36,254 bases of DNA from Bradyrhizobium uaiense (GTDB taxonomy: Bacteria; Pseudomonadota; Alphaproteobacteria; Rhizobiales; Xanthobacteraceae): positions 1 through 36,254 of the forward strand of contig NZ_VKHP01000069.1 in NCBI RefSeq assembly GCF_010811875.1, read 5' to 3'. Each line of letters begins with the position of its first letter. Position 1 is the stretch's first letter. Position numbers and translations under genes: made by a program. Below are positions 1 to 7,435 of the stretch, one piece after another. The notes under the pieces were generated by a model that did not search any database, was not told the origin of the DNA, and saw only the letters and a program-made list of their open reading frames with translations.

Positions 1-128
1 CCTCTCCCGCTTGCGGGGGAGGTCGCATGTCGCATCGCATCGAAGATACGATGCGGGTGGGGGCTGTATCAACGATGCGACTCGTGGAGAAAGCCCCCAC
101 CCCGACCCTCCCCCGCAAGCGGGAGAGG
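1..128. repeat. Large intergenic inverted repeat
   Basis: The first 22 bases (1-22) are the exact reverse complement of 107-128, and a nested G-rich arm near 54-66 pairs with a C-rich arm near 91-102. The whole could fold as one long hairpin. The arms, built around CCTCTCCCGCTTGCGGG, resemble an intergenic palindromic repeat common in Bradyrhizobium genomes; that family assignment is from memory. The window may begin inside a longer copy. It lies downstream of the NTF2-like gene and could also help end its transcript. Confidence 0.75.
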
Positions 129-181
129 TGAGCCGCTCTGCGGCCCGACCGGTTCAACCTGATCTCATCGCGCTTTAGCGC

Positions 182-646
182 TCAGAACATCGTGTTGCTG
201 TTCGCCGGATTTTCCGGAACGGGCTGCACCACATCCCAATGCTCGACGATCTTGCCGTCCTCGAGCTTGAAGATGTCGATGATCGCGTTGCCGCTTGTGC
301 CGGGCTCGCGCACGGCGTGGACGTGCAGGATCACGTAGTCGCCGTCGGCGAACGAACGCTTGATCTCGCTGTGCGAGTTCGGAAATTTCTCACGCAGGAA
401 GGCGATGAATTTGCGGAAGCCTTCGGGGCCGTCGGCCGCGCCGGGATTGTGCTGCACATAGCGGTTGCCGACATAGGCGAGCGCCGCATCGGCGTCCTTC
501 TGGTTCAGCCCCTTGTCGTAGAAGGCCAGCACCGCCTTGCGGTTGGCTTCCTGCTGCGCCTCACTGGTGGCGGCCATTGCGGAGGACGACGCGAGCGCGA
601 GGAGGAGAGCGGCGACGGCTGTCCGTGGCCGGAGAAGGGTCTTCAT
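182..646 (-). CDS. Secreted NTF2-like / SnoaL-like protein
   Basis: This 154-residue protein starts with a classic Sec signal peptide: basic residues, a hydrophobic stretch at about 9-19 and a probable cleavage site after Ala25 (SAMA|ATS). The mature part is a single alpha+beta-barrel domain of the SnoaL/NTF2-like type, with the pattern LAFYDKGLNQKDADAALAYV near the start and an acidic IIDIFKLEDGKIVEHWDV strand pair near the end. Proteins of this kind in Proteobacteria are usually small periplasmic proteins annotated as polyketide-cyclase-like, and few have a known substrate. No catalytic role can be assigned. A GGGAG ribosome-binding site precedes the ATG. The upstream gene on the same strand is an alpha/beta hydrolase, but a 200-base gap with a strong hairpin separates them, so co-transcription is doubtful. 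Confidence 0.8.
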   Translation of the reverse strand: MKTLLRPRTAVAALLLALASSSAMAATSEAQQEANRKAVLAFYDKGLNQKDADAALAYVGNRYVQHNPGAADGPEGFRKFIAFLREKFPNSHSEIKRSFADGDYVILHVHAVREPGTSGNAIIDIFKLEDGKIVEHWDVVQPVPENPANSNTMF

Positions 647-748
647 CTTGTGACTCCCGAGGCTGAGCGATGGATAGCGCTCTCTACAGCGTCCATGCCG
701 CGCCCGGAAGAACGCACTCCTGGCTCACATGGTTACCCCAAGATACCG

Positions 749-843
749 GAGCCCCGTTCCGATCGAATCGGAACGGGGCTCTGGATTCTGGTTTTGACGC
801 GTTCTCTTCACGCGAACCGGTATCCACTTCCCTCGAAAACGCG
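749..843. repeat. Palindromic intergenic repeat with strong hairpin
   Basis: The sequence has perfect 15-base arms (749-763 and 767-781, GAGCCCCGTTCCGAT and its complement) around a 3-base loop. It is followed by a segment with GACGCGTTCTCTTCACGCG and AACCGGTATCCACTTC up to about 843. I recognise both halves as parts of an abundant Bradyrhizobium/Rhodopseudomonas repeat, from memory. It ends only a few bases beyond the stop codon of the hydrolase at 850, so its hairpin could act as that gene's 3' end. Confidence 0.75.
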
Positions 844-849
844 CCGGCC

Positions 850-1770
850 TTATGCCGCCTTCGCCGCCGCGCCATGCGCGTGCTTGTCGATGGCGTCGAT
901 GATCTGCGGCCACATCGGGATCGGCAGCGCATGGCCCATGCCCTCGACCATCAGGAGCTTTGCGCCCGGGATCGAGACCGCGGTGTCCTTGCCGCCTTCG
1001 GGATGCACCAGCGGATCGACGGTGCCGTGGATCACCAGCGTCGGCGCCTTGACGCTGCGCAGGCGCTCCTTGCGGCTGCCGGAGGCGAGGATCGCGCGCA
1101 GCTGGCGGCCGACGCCCTCCGGATTGAGGCCGCGCTCAAAGGTACGCCGCGCGCGCTCGGGGTCGAGCGCCTCGTCTTCCGGGAACGAGCCGTTGCGCAG
1201 CACCTTCCAGGTCTGTCCGTAGCGGACGAAATACTCTTCCTTGCTCTTCGGCGGCGGCGCCATCAGCACCGCGGTCGCTTCGCGGGTCGGCCCCGGAATC
1301 TTTGGATTGCCCGTGGTCGACATGATCGAGGTCAGTGAGCGCACGCGCTCGGGGAAGGTGATCGCAACTTCCTGCGCGATCATGCCGCCCATCGAGGCGC
1401 CGACCAGATGCGCTTTGCGGATGCCGAGCGCGTCCATCAGGCCGATCGTGTCCCGCGCCATGTCGGCCAGTTTATAGGGCGCCGCGACCGGGATCTTCAG
1501 GAAGCGCAGCTTGATGAGCTCGAGCGCGGTCAGCCGCTTGCCGCCGTTCATCCGCGACGACTTGCCGATATCCCGGTTGTCGAACCGGATCACGCGAAAG
1601 CCGCGCGCGGCAAGCCGGCGACAGAATTCGTCGTCCCAATGGATCATCTGGGCGCCGAGGCCCATGATGAGAAGCAGCGGCTCCGCATTCGCATCGCCAA
1701 ATATCTCGTAACAGATGTCGATGCCGTTGGCGCGGGTTAGTTGCGGCAACTGATGGGCGAGCGTGGTCAC
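850..1770 (-). CDS. Alpha/beta hydrolase
   Basis: This is a 306-residue single-domain alpha/beta hydrolase. The oxyanion region is LLIMGLGAQ (about 33-41). The nucleophile elbow is GASMGG with Ser126, and the likely acid and base are Asp252 (HGTVDPLV) and His280 (EGMGHALP). The early FDNRDIGKSS segment is typical of the family that includes haloalkane-, ester- and aclacinomycin-type esterases. The substrate cannot be read from sequence. The start is GTG, chosen because AGGAGAGG lies at good distance upstream and the protein begins at the usual point before the first strand. The gene is divergent from the PHA synthase genes, and the shared region of about 180 bases probably carries both promoters. 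A role with PHA or acyl-CoA metabolism is only a neighbourhood guess. Confidence 0.85.
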   Translation of the reverse strand: MTTLAHQLPQLTRANGIDICYEIFGDANAEPLLLIMGLGAQMIHWDDEFCRRLAARGFRVIRFDNRDIGKSSRMNGGKRLTALELIKLRFLKIPVAAPYKLADMARDTIGLMDALGIRKAHLVGASMGGMIAQEVAITFPERVRSLTSIMSTTGNPKIPGPTREATAVLMAPPPKSKEEYFVRYGQTWKVLRNGSFPEDEALDPERARRTFERGLNPEGVGRQLRAILASGSRKERLRSVKAPTLVIHGTVDPLVHPEGGKDTAVSIPGAKLLMVEGMGHALPIPMWPQIIDAIDKHAHGAAAKAA

Positions 1771-1951
1771 GGGCGTCCTCTCCTGGATTCGCGATCAGGA
1801 ACCTGCATGCTGCCATGGATTGACGCAGCGCAGAAGGGCTTCGACGTCGGTGGGTGCGCCCCGCAGTTGACCGATCAACGGCAACAGTGTCGTATGGCAC
1901 AAACAAGCGGAAGCGCGGCAAGCGCTCGGGATTGATGTGGAGGAGGGCCGC

Positions 1952-2335
1952 ATGGCCGACAAGAGCAACGATCCTGCCGTGATCTGGCAGACGATGATTG
2001 GCGAGATGGAGAAGGGGTTCAACTCCTTCGGCAACCAGTTGATGAGCTCGCCTGAATTTTCCAAGGTGATGAATCAGGCCGGCGGCGTCGCGGCGGGCGC
2101 GCAGAAGCAGCTCGGCGAGCTGATGGAGAAATATCTGCTGACGATGAACCTGCCGAGCCGCGCCCAGCTCGTCGGCATGGCCGAACGCCTGCAGTCGATG
2201 GAGAACCAGCTCAACGAGATCAAGACGCTGCTGCAGCAGGTGCATCACAATTCGCTGGCGCCGGACGACGGCCGCAGCGCGACGGCACGGCCGCCGCGCA
2301 CCAGGCGTCCGCCATCAGAGGGAGACAGCAAATGA
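1952..2335 (+). CDS. Small PhaE-like PHA synthase subunit
   Basis: This 127-residue protein is predicted to be mostly helical. It has an N-terminal part rich in Met and Phe (IWQTMIGEMEKGFNSFGNQ), then NLPSRAQLVGMAERLQSMEN followed by QLNEIKTLLQQ, a short coiled coil resembling the C-terminal end of PhaE subunits of class III PHA synthases. The last 25 residues are Pro/Arg-rich and probably disordered. The ATG at 1952 is preferred over an in-frame GTG at 1937 because the strong GGAGGAG site lies between them. Its stop overlaps the phaC start (ATGA at 2332), implying translational coupling and a complex. PhaE is normally near 350 residues and Bacillus PhaR near 160-200, so this is an unusually short partner. 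The family call is by pattern and context, not by strong similarity. Confidence 0.7.
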   Translation: MADKSNDPAVIWQTMIGEMEKGFNSFGNQLMSSPEFSKVMNQAGGVAAGAQKQLGELMEKYLLTMNLPSRAQLVGMAERLQSMENQLNEIKTLLQQVHHNSLAPDDGRSATARPPRTRRPPSEGDSK

Positions 2336-3414
2336 ATGCTCCCACCGGGTTTGATTTCGCCTCGATCTCCGAGCGGGTGCAGTCCGAGGTGCAGCGCGCG
2401 ATTCAGCGCAGCATCAAGGGCGTCGAGTATTTTTCGAGCTCCGGGCCCGCGCTCGGCGAGACGCCGAAGGACGTGCTGTATTCGCGCGGCACCATGAACC
2501 TCTATCACTACCGGGCGCAGGCCGACGAAGTCTATCGCGTGCCGGTCCTGATCGTGATGGCGACCACCAACCGCGGCTATATCCTCGACCTGGTGCCGGG
2601 GCAGAGCTTCATCGAATTCCTGCTCAAGCGCGGCTTCGACGTCTACATGCTGGACTGGACCGCGCCGAAGCCCGAGGAAAAATCCCTGCGCATGGAGGAC
2701 TACGTCCTCGACTTCATCCCGGAATCGGTCCGCCGCGTGCAGCAGGACTCCGGTGAGAAGGACGTCTCCGTGATCGGCTATTGCTTCGGCGGCGTGTTAT
2801 CGCTGCTCTATGGCTCGATCTTCAACGACGGGCCGATGAAGAACCTGATCTGCTTCACCACGCCGATCGATTTTCGCGAGATGAAGCTGTTCTCGAATTT
2901 CGCCGACCGGCGCTATTTCGACGTCGACCGCCTGATCGACAGCACCGGCAACATGCCGCCCGAGCTGATCCTGCAATCGTTCGACATGTTGCGGCCGGCC
3001 GCGCGCGTCGCCGGCCAGATCCAGCTCTGGGACAACATCTGGAACGACGAGTTCGTGAAGTCGTACCGGATGTTCGATCGCTGGGCGACCGACACGCTGC
3101 CGCTCGCCGGCGAATATTTCCGCGCCATCACCAAGGACCTGATGTGGGACAACAAGCTCTACAACGACACCATGACGGTCGGCGGCCGCGCGGCGAAGCT
3201 TGCCGACATCAAGGTGCCGATCCTGCACGCGGTCGCCGAGCACGACCACATCGTGCCGTATGACGCAGCAAAACATCTGATCACCAAGATCGGCTCCGAG
3301 GACAAGGAGGAGGTGATGCTGAAAGGCGGTCACGTCTCGCTGGTCGCCGGCGCCAATGCAATCAAGCGGCTATGGCCGAAACTGGACTCCTGGTTGGGCA
3401 AAAGATCGACCTGA
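2332..3414 (+). CDS. phaC: Class III-type PHA synthase catalytic subunit
   Basis: At 360 residues this matches the length of class III/IV PhaC (about 355) rather than class I (about 590). The lipase-like box GYCFGG places the catalytic cysteine at Cys151. Asp305 (AEHDHIVP) and His334 (KGGHVSLVAG) complete the triad with the same spacing as Cys149, Asp302 and His331 of the Allochromatium enzyme. Other family landmarks are GTMNLYHY, the YMLDW strand and a conserved Trp-rich middle. The enzyme polymerises (R)-3-hydroxyacyl-CoA into storage polyester at the granule surface. It overlaps the small PhaE-like gene and is followed after 26 bases by an acetyltransferase gene, with a phasin gene downstream. 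Bradyrhizobium genomes carry several phaC paralogues; which one this is cannot be decided here. Confidence 0.9.
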   Translation: MNAPTGFDFASISERVQSEVQRAIQRSIKGVEYFSSSGPALGETPKDVLYSRGTMNLYHYRAQADEVYRVPVLIVMATTNRGYILDLVPGQSFIEFLLKRGFDVYMLDWTAPKPEEKSLRMEDYVLDFIPESVRRVQQDSGEKDVSVIGYCFGGVLSLLYGSIFNDGPMKNLICFTTPIDFREMKLFSNFADRRYFDVDRLIDSTGNMPPELILQSFDMLRPAARVAGQIQLWDNIWNDEFVKSYRMFDRWATDTLPLAGEYFRAITKDLMWDNKLYNDTMTVGGRAAKLADIKVPILHAVAEHDHIVPYDAAKHLITKIGSEDKEEVMLKGGHVSLVAGANAIKRLWPKLDSWLGKRST

Positions 3415-3440
3415 CAAGGGTCGACTTGAGAGAGATCGAC

Positions 3441-4037
3441 ATGACCGAACAACGTTCCTATCCGCGCCACGTCAAGACCGAGGCCGGCGACATCGAGTTC
3501 CGCCTGATGAAGCGCGCAGACGAGGCCGCGGTGCTGGCCTTCGCGCAAAAGCTGCCGACGCATGATCTCTTGTTCCTGCCGCGCAACATCAGCCAGCCGA
3601 AGGTGCTGTCGGCCTGGATCAACGAGATCGAGCGTGGCGACATCACGAGCCTGCTTGCGATCAAGGACGGCAAGGTGGTCGGTTGCGGCACGCTGGTGCG
3701 CGATCCGCATTCCTGGTCGCCGCATGTCGGCGAGATCCGGATGGTGGTGTCGCTCGACGTGCGGGGGCAGGGCGTCGGCCGGGCGTTGTCGCAGGAGACG
3801 TTCGCTATTGCCCTTGGCGCCGGGCTGGAGAAGTTCTCGGTGCAGATGACAGTCGACCAGCGGGCGGCGATCGCGCTGTTCGAGAGCCTCGGCTTCAAGG
3901 CGGAGGCCCTGCTGCGCGACCATGTCAGGGATGTCGAGGGCAAGACCCACGACATCGTCGTGCTCGGGCACAACGTGGCGCAGGTCCGGGCGCAAATGGA
4001 GGCGTACGGGGTGCCTGGTGCGGTTGGGGGTGGCTAA
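3441..4037 (+). CDS. GNAT family N-acetyltransferase
   Basis: This 198-residue protein has the GNAT fold. An IEFRLMKRADEAAVLAF start is followed by the acetyl-CoA binding motif A, VSLDVRGQGVGRAL (Arg108 to Gly113), and then an IALFESLGFKAEALLRDHV segment that fits motif B. I chose ATG 3441 over an upstream in-frame ATG at 3372, which would run through the end of phaC and lacks a separate ribosome site; GAGAGA lies just before 3441. It sits 26 bases after phaC and probably belongs to the same transcript. The acceptor substrate is unknown. An effect on PHA proteins or acyl donors would be speculation from position alone. Confidence 0.82.
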   Translation: MTEQRSYPRHVKTEAGDIEFRLMKRADEAAVLAFAQKLPTHDLLFLPRNISQPKVLSAWINEIERGDITSLLAIKDGKVVGCGTLVRDPHSWSPHVGEIRMVVSLDVRGQGVGRALSQETFAIALGAGLEKFSVQMTVDQRAAIALFESLGFKAEALLRDHVRDVEGKTHDIVVLGHNVAQVRAQMEAYGVPGAVGGG

Positions 4038-4105
4038 ATACCTCTCGCTGCCGGTTCCTGAGGCAATCTGCCGGAGCTTCATGCTGTTCACGGGTTCGTG
4101 ATGTC

Positions 4106-4135
4106 GCGCTGCAACATCGATGTTGCAGCGCACCA
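4106..4135. promoter_or_regulatory. 26-bp palindrome, candidate PhaR operator for the phasin gene
   Basis: Positions 4106-4131 form a perfect 26-base palindrome with half-site GCGCTGCAACATC. Overlapping its right arm, 4124-4135 reads TGCAGCGCACCA, which fits the degenerate motif TGCRNYGCASMA that I recall for the Bradyrhizobium PHA regulator PhaR. It lies about 85-110 bases before the phasin start. PhaR repression of phasin genes is known in related bacteria; that this is the operator is inferred. Confidence 0.6.
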
Positions 4136-4218
4136 TGGGGTGTGTCATAACACCGTTGCCCCGGGCCAATCCGGACGGGGTGAGCCCATAGCTCAAACCT
4201 GAGGATGGAGAGACCCCA

Positions 4219-4695
4219 ATGACTACCGAAGCCAATTCCGTGCTGAATGGCGTCAAGGAAGCTTTCGCGCCCGTCACCGAGGCGTTCACCAAGCTCCAGA
4301 ACCTGGAAGTTCCGGAAGCCGCCCGTGAGTTCGTGAAGAAGCAGGCCGAGGCCGCCAAGACCCGCGCTGCCGATGCCTATGCCGGCTCCGAGAAGGTGAC
4401 CAACGTGATAGAGACCGCTGTTGCCGGTTCGGTGACCGAAGCCGCCAAGATCAGCCGCAACATCCAGCAGGCGATCTACCAGGACGCCGAGGCGTTCTTC
4501 GCCGGTATCGACAAGCTCGCGTCTGCCAAGTCGCTGAGCGAAGCTGCCCAGATCCAGTCGGACCTGGTCCGTGCGCGCGGCGAACTGTTCGTCTCGCGGG
4601 CGAAGGCCACGACCGAGTATCTCGGCAAGCTCGTCACCGACGGTGCGAAGACCGCGCAGGACAACTTCGCCAAGGTCTACGGCAAGACCGCCTGA
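4219..4695 (+). CDS. Phasin family protein
   Basis: This 158-residue protein is almost entirely amphipathic helix with no Cys or signal peptide. It has the alphaproteobacterial phasin pattern: an N-terminal FAPVTEAFTKLQNLEVPEAA, then AREFVKKQAEAAKTRAADAY, a middle segment around NIQQAIYQDAEAFFAGIDKL, and a C-terminal LFVSRAKATTEYLGKLVTDG. Phasins coat PHA granules and control their number and size. The position just downstream of phaC supports this. It has its own upstream region of 180 bases with a palindromic regulator site, and a clear intrinsic terminator 30 bases after the stop, so it is probably a single-gene transcript. The strongly biased codons (GCC, AAG, GTC) suggest high expression. 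Confidence 0.92.
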   Translation: MTTEANSVLNGVKEAFAPVTEAFTKLQNLEVPEAAREFVKKQAEAAKTRAADAYAGSEKVTNVIETAVAGSVTEAAKISRNIQQAIYQDAEAFFAGIDKLASAKSLSEAAQIQSDLVRARGELFVSRAKATTEYLGKLVTDGAKTAQDNFAKVYGKTA

Positions 4696-4726
4696 TCGCG
4701 CTTGCACTGACCAACTGCCCTTTTCG

Positions 4727-4757
4727 AAGGCCCGCCATTTCGCGGGCCTTCTTTTTT
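4727..4757 (+). terminator. Intrinsic terminator of the phasin gene
   Basis: Perfect 9-base arms AAGGCCCGC (4727-4735) and GCGGGCCTT (4742-4750) enclose a 6-base loop, followed by CTTTTTT at 4751-4757. This is a textbook rho-independent terminator and the clearest in the window. Confidence 0.92.
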
Positions 4758-4768
4758 GCCTGCTCGAA

Positions 4769-4900
4769 CGTCATCCTCGCGCAACGGCTTGCCGTTGTCG
4801 TTGGAGGTGCGAGCGGAGCGAGCCTCGAAGGATGGGAGCTAGCGACGGTGCTTGTGGCCATCCTTCGAGGCGCGCAAAATGCGCGCACCTCAGGATGACG
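4769..4900. repeat. REP-like palindromic repeat
   Basis: The outer arms CGTCATCCT (4769-4777) and AGGATGACG (4892-4900) are complementary. Inside are further matched arms: a CCTCGAAGGATG copy near 4823-4834 and CATCCTTCGAGG near 4859-4870, the latter ending in a small CGCGC hairpin. The same CATCCTTCGAG...CTCAGGATGAC unit recurs at 9743-9784. It is a dispersed intergenic repeat typical of this group. Confidence 0.8.
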
Positions 4901-4947
4901 CCAGCGCGTGCGGCGCCTATGTAAACTACTGTTCATTCCAAGCCCCC

Positions 4948-6231
4948 ATGACCCTTCCAGCCGCCCTCATCGCAACGCCCGTCGATGCCGAACGTGCCGC
5001 CGAGCTGCGGCGCGTGAAATGGCTGGCGACCGGCGTGCTGGCGGCAACCCTCATCGTCTTCATTGCATCGAAGTCGCTATTGCCGGTGCATCCGGTGTTC
5101 GGCTTCATCGCCGCGTTCGCGGAGGCCGCGACCATCGGCGGACTCGCCGATTGGTACGCCGTCGTCGCCCTGTTCAAGCGGCCGCTGGGGCTGCCGATCC
5201 CGCACACCGCGATCATCCAGAGCAATCAGGAGCGCATCGCCGAGAAGCTCGGCGAATTCATCGAGAACAATTTCCTGGAATCCGGACCGGTCGAGGCCAA
5301 GCTGCGCGAGATCGATTTCGGCAGCTTCATCGCCGACTGGCTGCGCGACCGCAAACGGTCGGAGGATCTCGCCCGCTTCGTGCTGCGGATGCTGCCCGAA
5401 GCGTTCGCGGCAACCGAGAGTTCAGGCTTGATGCAATTCATCAGCCGCCGCGTCACGACGCAGATCCTCTCGGTTGATCTTGCGCCGCTCGCCGCCGGCG
5501 CGCTGCGCGGCTTCGTGCAGGAGGGCAAGCATGAGGGGTTGCTCGACGACCTCTTGCGCGCGCTGCACCAGACGCTGACGCAGCAGGAGACCATGACGGT
5601 GATCCGCGACAAGGTCCGCGCCGAGATGCCGACGCTCTTGAGGCTCTATCGCGCCGACAAGTTCGTGGTGAACCGGATCATCGCCTCGGCGACGAAATTC
5701 TTCGAAGAGGTGCGCAACGATCCGCAGCATCCGTTCCGCGGCGAGTTCGACCGCATGCTGCTGTCGTTCGTCGACCGGCTCGGCAGCGACAAGGCGTTCG
5801 CCGATCGCATCGACGGTCTCAAGCGCGATCTGCTGGCGCGGCCGGAGCTCGCCAATCTCGGGCGCACCATCTGGGCCAATGTCAAGGACTTCATCGAGCG
5901 CAGCGCGTCGGGCGAGTCGCAGGTGCTGCAGCATCAGCTGGCGAGGATGTTCGTCGAGGCCGGCGATGCGCTCCATGGCGATGCGGAGCTGCGCGGCGAA
6001 ATCAATCAGGGGCTGGTCGCGATCCTGCGCACGGTTGTCGCCGAGCAGAAGAGCGGCGTCTCGACCTTCATCGCCGACCAGATGAAGAGCTGGGACATGG
6101 AGCAGTTGATCTCACTCCTCGAGGTCAATGTCGGCAAGGACCTGCAATACATCCGCTTCAACGGCTCGCTGATCGGTGGACTTGCCGGCCTCGCGCTTTA
6201 CACCCTGGAATATGTGCTGCGCTTGCTGTGA
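4948..6231 (+). CDS. DUF445 domain-containing membrane protein
   Basis: This is a 427-residue protein. Two hydrophobic segments near the N terminus (about 24-42 and 47-64) lead into the hallmark EAATIGGLADWYAVVALFKR and GLPIPHTAIIQSNQERIAEK stretches of DUF445. A long charged, helical region of more than 300 residues follows, and a final hydrophobic segment (about 408-427, IGGLAGLALYTLEYVLRLL) closes it. This suggests a helical domain anchored at both ends in the inner membrane. The molecular function of the family is not established. ATG 4948 is chosen because the open frame upstream lies in the REP-like repeat at 4769-4900, although its ribosome site is weak. It stands between the phasin terminator and a lipase-like gene with no obvious operon partner. 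Confidence 0.85.
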   Translation: MTLPAALIATPVDAERAAELRRVKWLATGVLAATLIVFIASKSLLPVHPVFGFIAAFAEAATIGGLADWYAVVALFKRPLGLPIPHTAIIQSNQERIAEKLGEFIENNFLESGPVEAKLREIDFGSFIADWLRDRKRSEDLARFVLRMLPEAFAATESSGLMQFISRRVTTQILSVDLAPLAAGALRGFVQEGKHEGLLDDLLRALHQTLTQQETMTVIRDKVRAEMPTLLRLYRADKFVVNRIIASATKFFEEVRNDPQHPFRGEFDRMLLSFVDRLGSDKAFADRIDGLKRDLLARPELANLGRTIWANVKDFIERSASGESQVLQHQLARMFVEAGDALHGDAELRGEINQGLVAILRTVVAEQKSGVSTFIADQMKSWDMEQLISLLEVNVGKDLQYIRFNGSLIGGLAGLALYTLEYVLRLL

Positions 6232-6430
6232 CCGATTGGGCACGGCGATCACATAAGTTGTGGCAAGTGTGACCTGGGCCGCTTGCACGAAAGTGATCGC
6301 TTCCCTAGCTTTTCAAGGTTGATTGTTGCGTTGCGGAACGATTCCGCTGGGTTTGCGTCAATCCTGTTGACCCATCCCGATGATCCATTGCCGGCCGCCG
6401 AGACGTCAGGGGCCGTGAAGAGGAGCTGAA

Positions 6431-7201
6431 ATGTCGGTTGCTGCGCAGACGCTACGCCCGCCGTCCAGGACACTGATGTTCCTGGAGGGCCGCGCCATTC
6501 ATGAGCTTGGTGCCTTTCTTGGTGCATTGCCGCTGTTGAGCCTCGCGCCGCGCGGCGACGGGCATCCGGTGCTCGTGCTGCCCGGACTGATCGCCTCCGA
6601 CATGTCCACGCGCCTGCTGCGCGACTTCCTAAGGAGCAAGGGCTACGCCGTCAGCGGCTGGCGCCAGGGCCGCAACCTCGGGCTTCGCGCCGGCGTGCAG
6701 GACGGGATGGTCGACCTGCTGCAGGAGATGAATGAAACGACCGGCCGCAAGGTCTCCGTCGTCGGCTGGAGCCTCGGCGGCCTCTATGCGCGCCAGCTTG
6801 CCAAGATGATGCCTGAGCGCGTGCGCCAGGTGATCACGCTCGGCAGCCCGTTCGCCGCGGGCCCGAAGTCGACCAACGCCTGGCGCGTCTACGAGATGGC
6901 CAGCGGCCGCCGGGCCGACGAAGAGGATTCCCGTTTCGGCGGCTCGCTCGCGAGCGCGCCGCCGGTGCCGACCACCGCGATCTTCAGCCGCACCGACGGC
7001 GTCTGCGCCTGGCAGGGCTGCCGCGAGCAGAGCTCGTCGATGACCGACAGCATCGAGGTCGAGAGCAGCCATTGCGGCATGGGCCATCACCCGGCGGTGG
7101 TCTACGCGGTTGCCGATCGCCTCGCGCAAAAGGAAGGCGAGTGGGCGCCGTTCGATCGCAGCGGCTGGCGCAGCTTCGTCTATCCGGATCCCAACAGGTA
7201 A
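6431..7201 (+). CDS. Lipase-like alpha/beta hydrolase
   Basis: This 256-residue protein has the oxyanion motif VLVLPGLIASD (about 47-57), the nucleophile elbow GWSLGG with Ser114, and an LGSPFAAG segment typical of bacterial lipases and PGAP1-like esterases. The likely acid is the Asp in SRTDGVCAW and the base one of the histidines in SSHCGMGHHPAV. No signal peptide is seen, so it probably acts in the cytoplasm on a lipid or ester substrate that cannot be named. An AGGAG ribosome site lies just before the ATG. The upstream gap of about 200 bases holds no gene. Repeats downstream separate it from paaX. Confidence 0.82.
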   Translation: MSVAAQTLRPPSRTLMFLEGRAIHELGAFLGALPLLSLAPRGDGHPVLVLPGLIASDMSTRLLRDFLRSKGYAVSGWRQGRNLGLRAGVQDGMVDLLQEMNETTGRKVSVVGWSLGGLYARQLAKMMPERVRQVITLGSPFAAGPKSTNAWRVYEMASGRRADEEDSRFGGSLASAPPVPTTAIFSRTDGVCAWQGCREQSSSMTDSIEVESSHCGMGHHPAVVYAVADRLAQKEGEWAPFDRSGWRSFVYPDPNR

Positions 7202-7214
7202 GCGCCCTTCCTTG

Positions 7215-7390
7215 CCTCGCCCCGCTTGCGGGAGAGGCCGGAACGCATGGAGCGCAGCGCAATGCGATCCGGGTGAGGGGGAGCCTCCATGAGTCGTCTC
7301 TCACCGTGAACGCGGAGAGCCCCCCTCATCCCGACCTTCTCAGAGCGAGCTTCGCTCGTCTCGGCCCCGCACGCGGGGAGAAGGAGAAGA
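7215..7390. repeat. Imperfect palindromic intergenic repeat
   Basis: The segment contains CCCGCTTGCGGGAGAGG, GGGTGAGGGGG, CCCCCCTCATCCC, the small hairpin GAGCGAGCTTCGCTC and CCCGCACGCGGGGAGAAGG. These are the usual building blocks of another Bradyrhizobium-type intergenic repeat. Its arms are diverged compared with the copies at 1-128 and 21781-21904. It insulates the lipase-like gene from paaX. Confidence 0.65.
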
Positions 7391-7398
7391 GACCCGCA

Positions 7399-7415
7399 TT
7401 GTCGTGAATCGACAA
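7399..7415. promoter_or_regulatory. Inverted repeat before paaX, candidate autoregulatory site
   Basis: TTGTCGTGAATCGACAA has perfect 6-base arms around a 5-base spacer and ends 20 bases before the paaX start. Read on the other strand it has a GATTC core, as does the E. coli PaaX box as I remember it. PaaX regulators often repress their own gene, so this is a plausible operator. No good promoter hexamers could be fixed around it. Confidence 0.4.
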
Positions 7416-7435
7416 AACGCGCTATGCGTTGAGGC

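Noticed and set aside
1867..1895. TTGACC and TCGTAT, 17 bases apart, as a promoter for the PhaE-like gene
   Set aside because: The -10 matches the consensus at only three positions, so it was not listed as a feature.
6245..6300. GCGATCAC and GTGATCGC inverted repeat before the lipase-like gene
   Set aside because: The arms are only 8 bases and 40 bases apart, which is too weak to call an operator.
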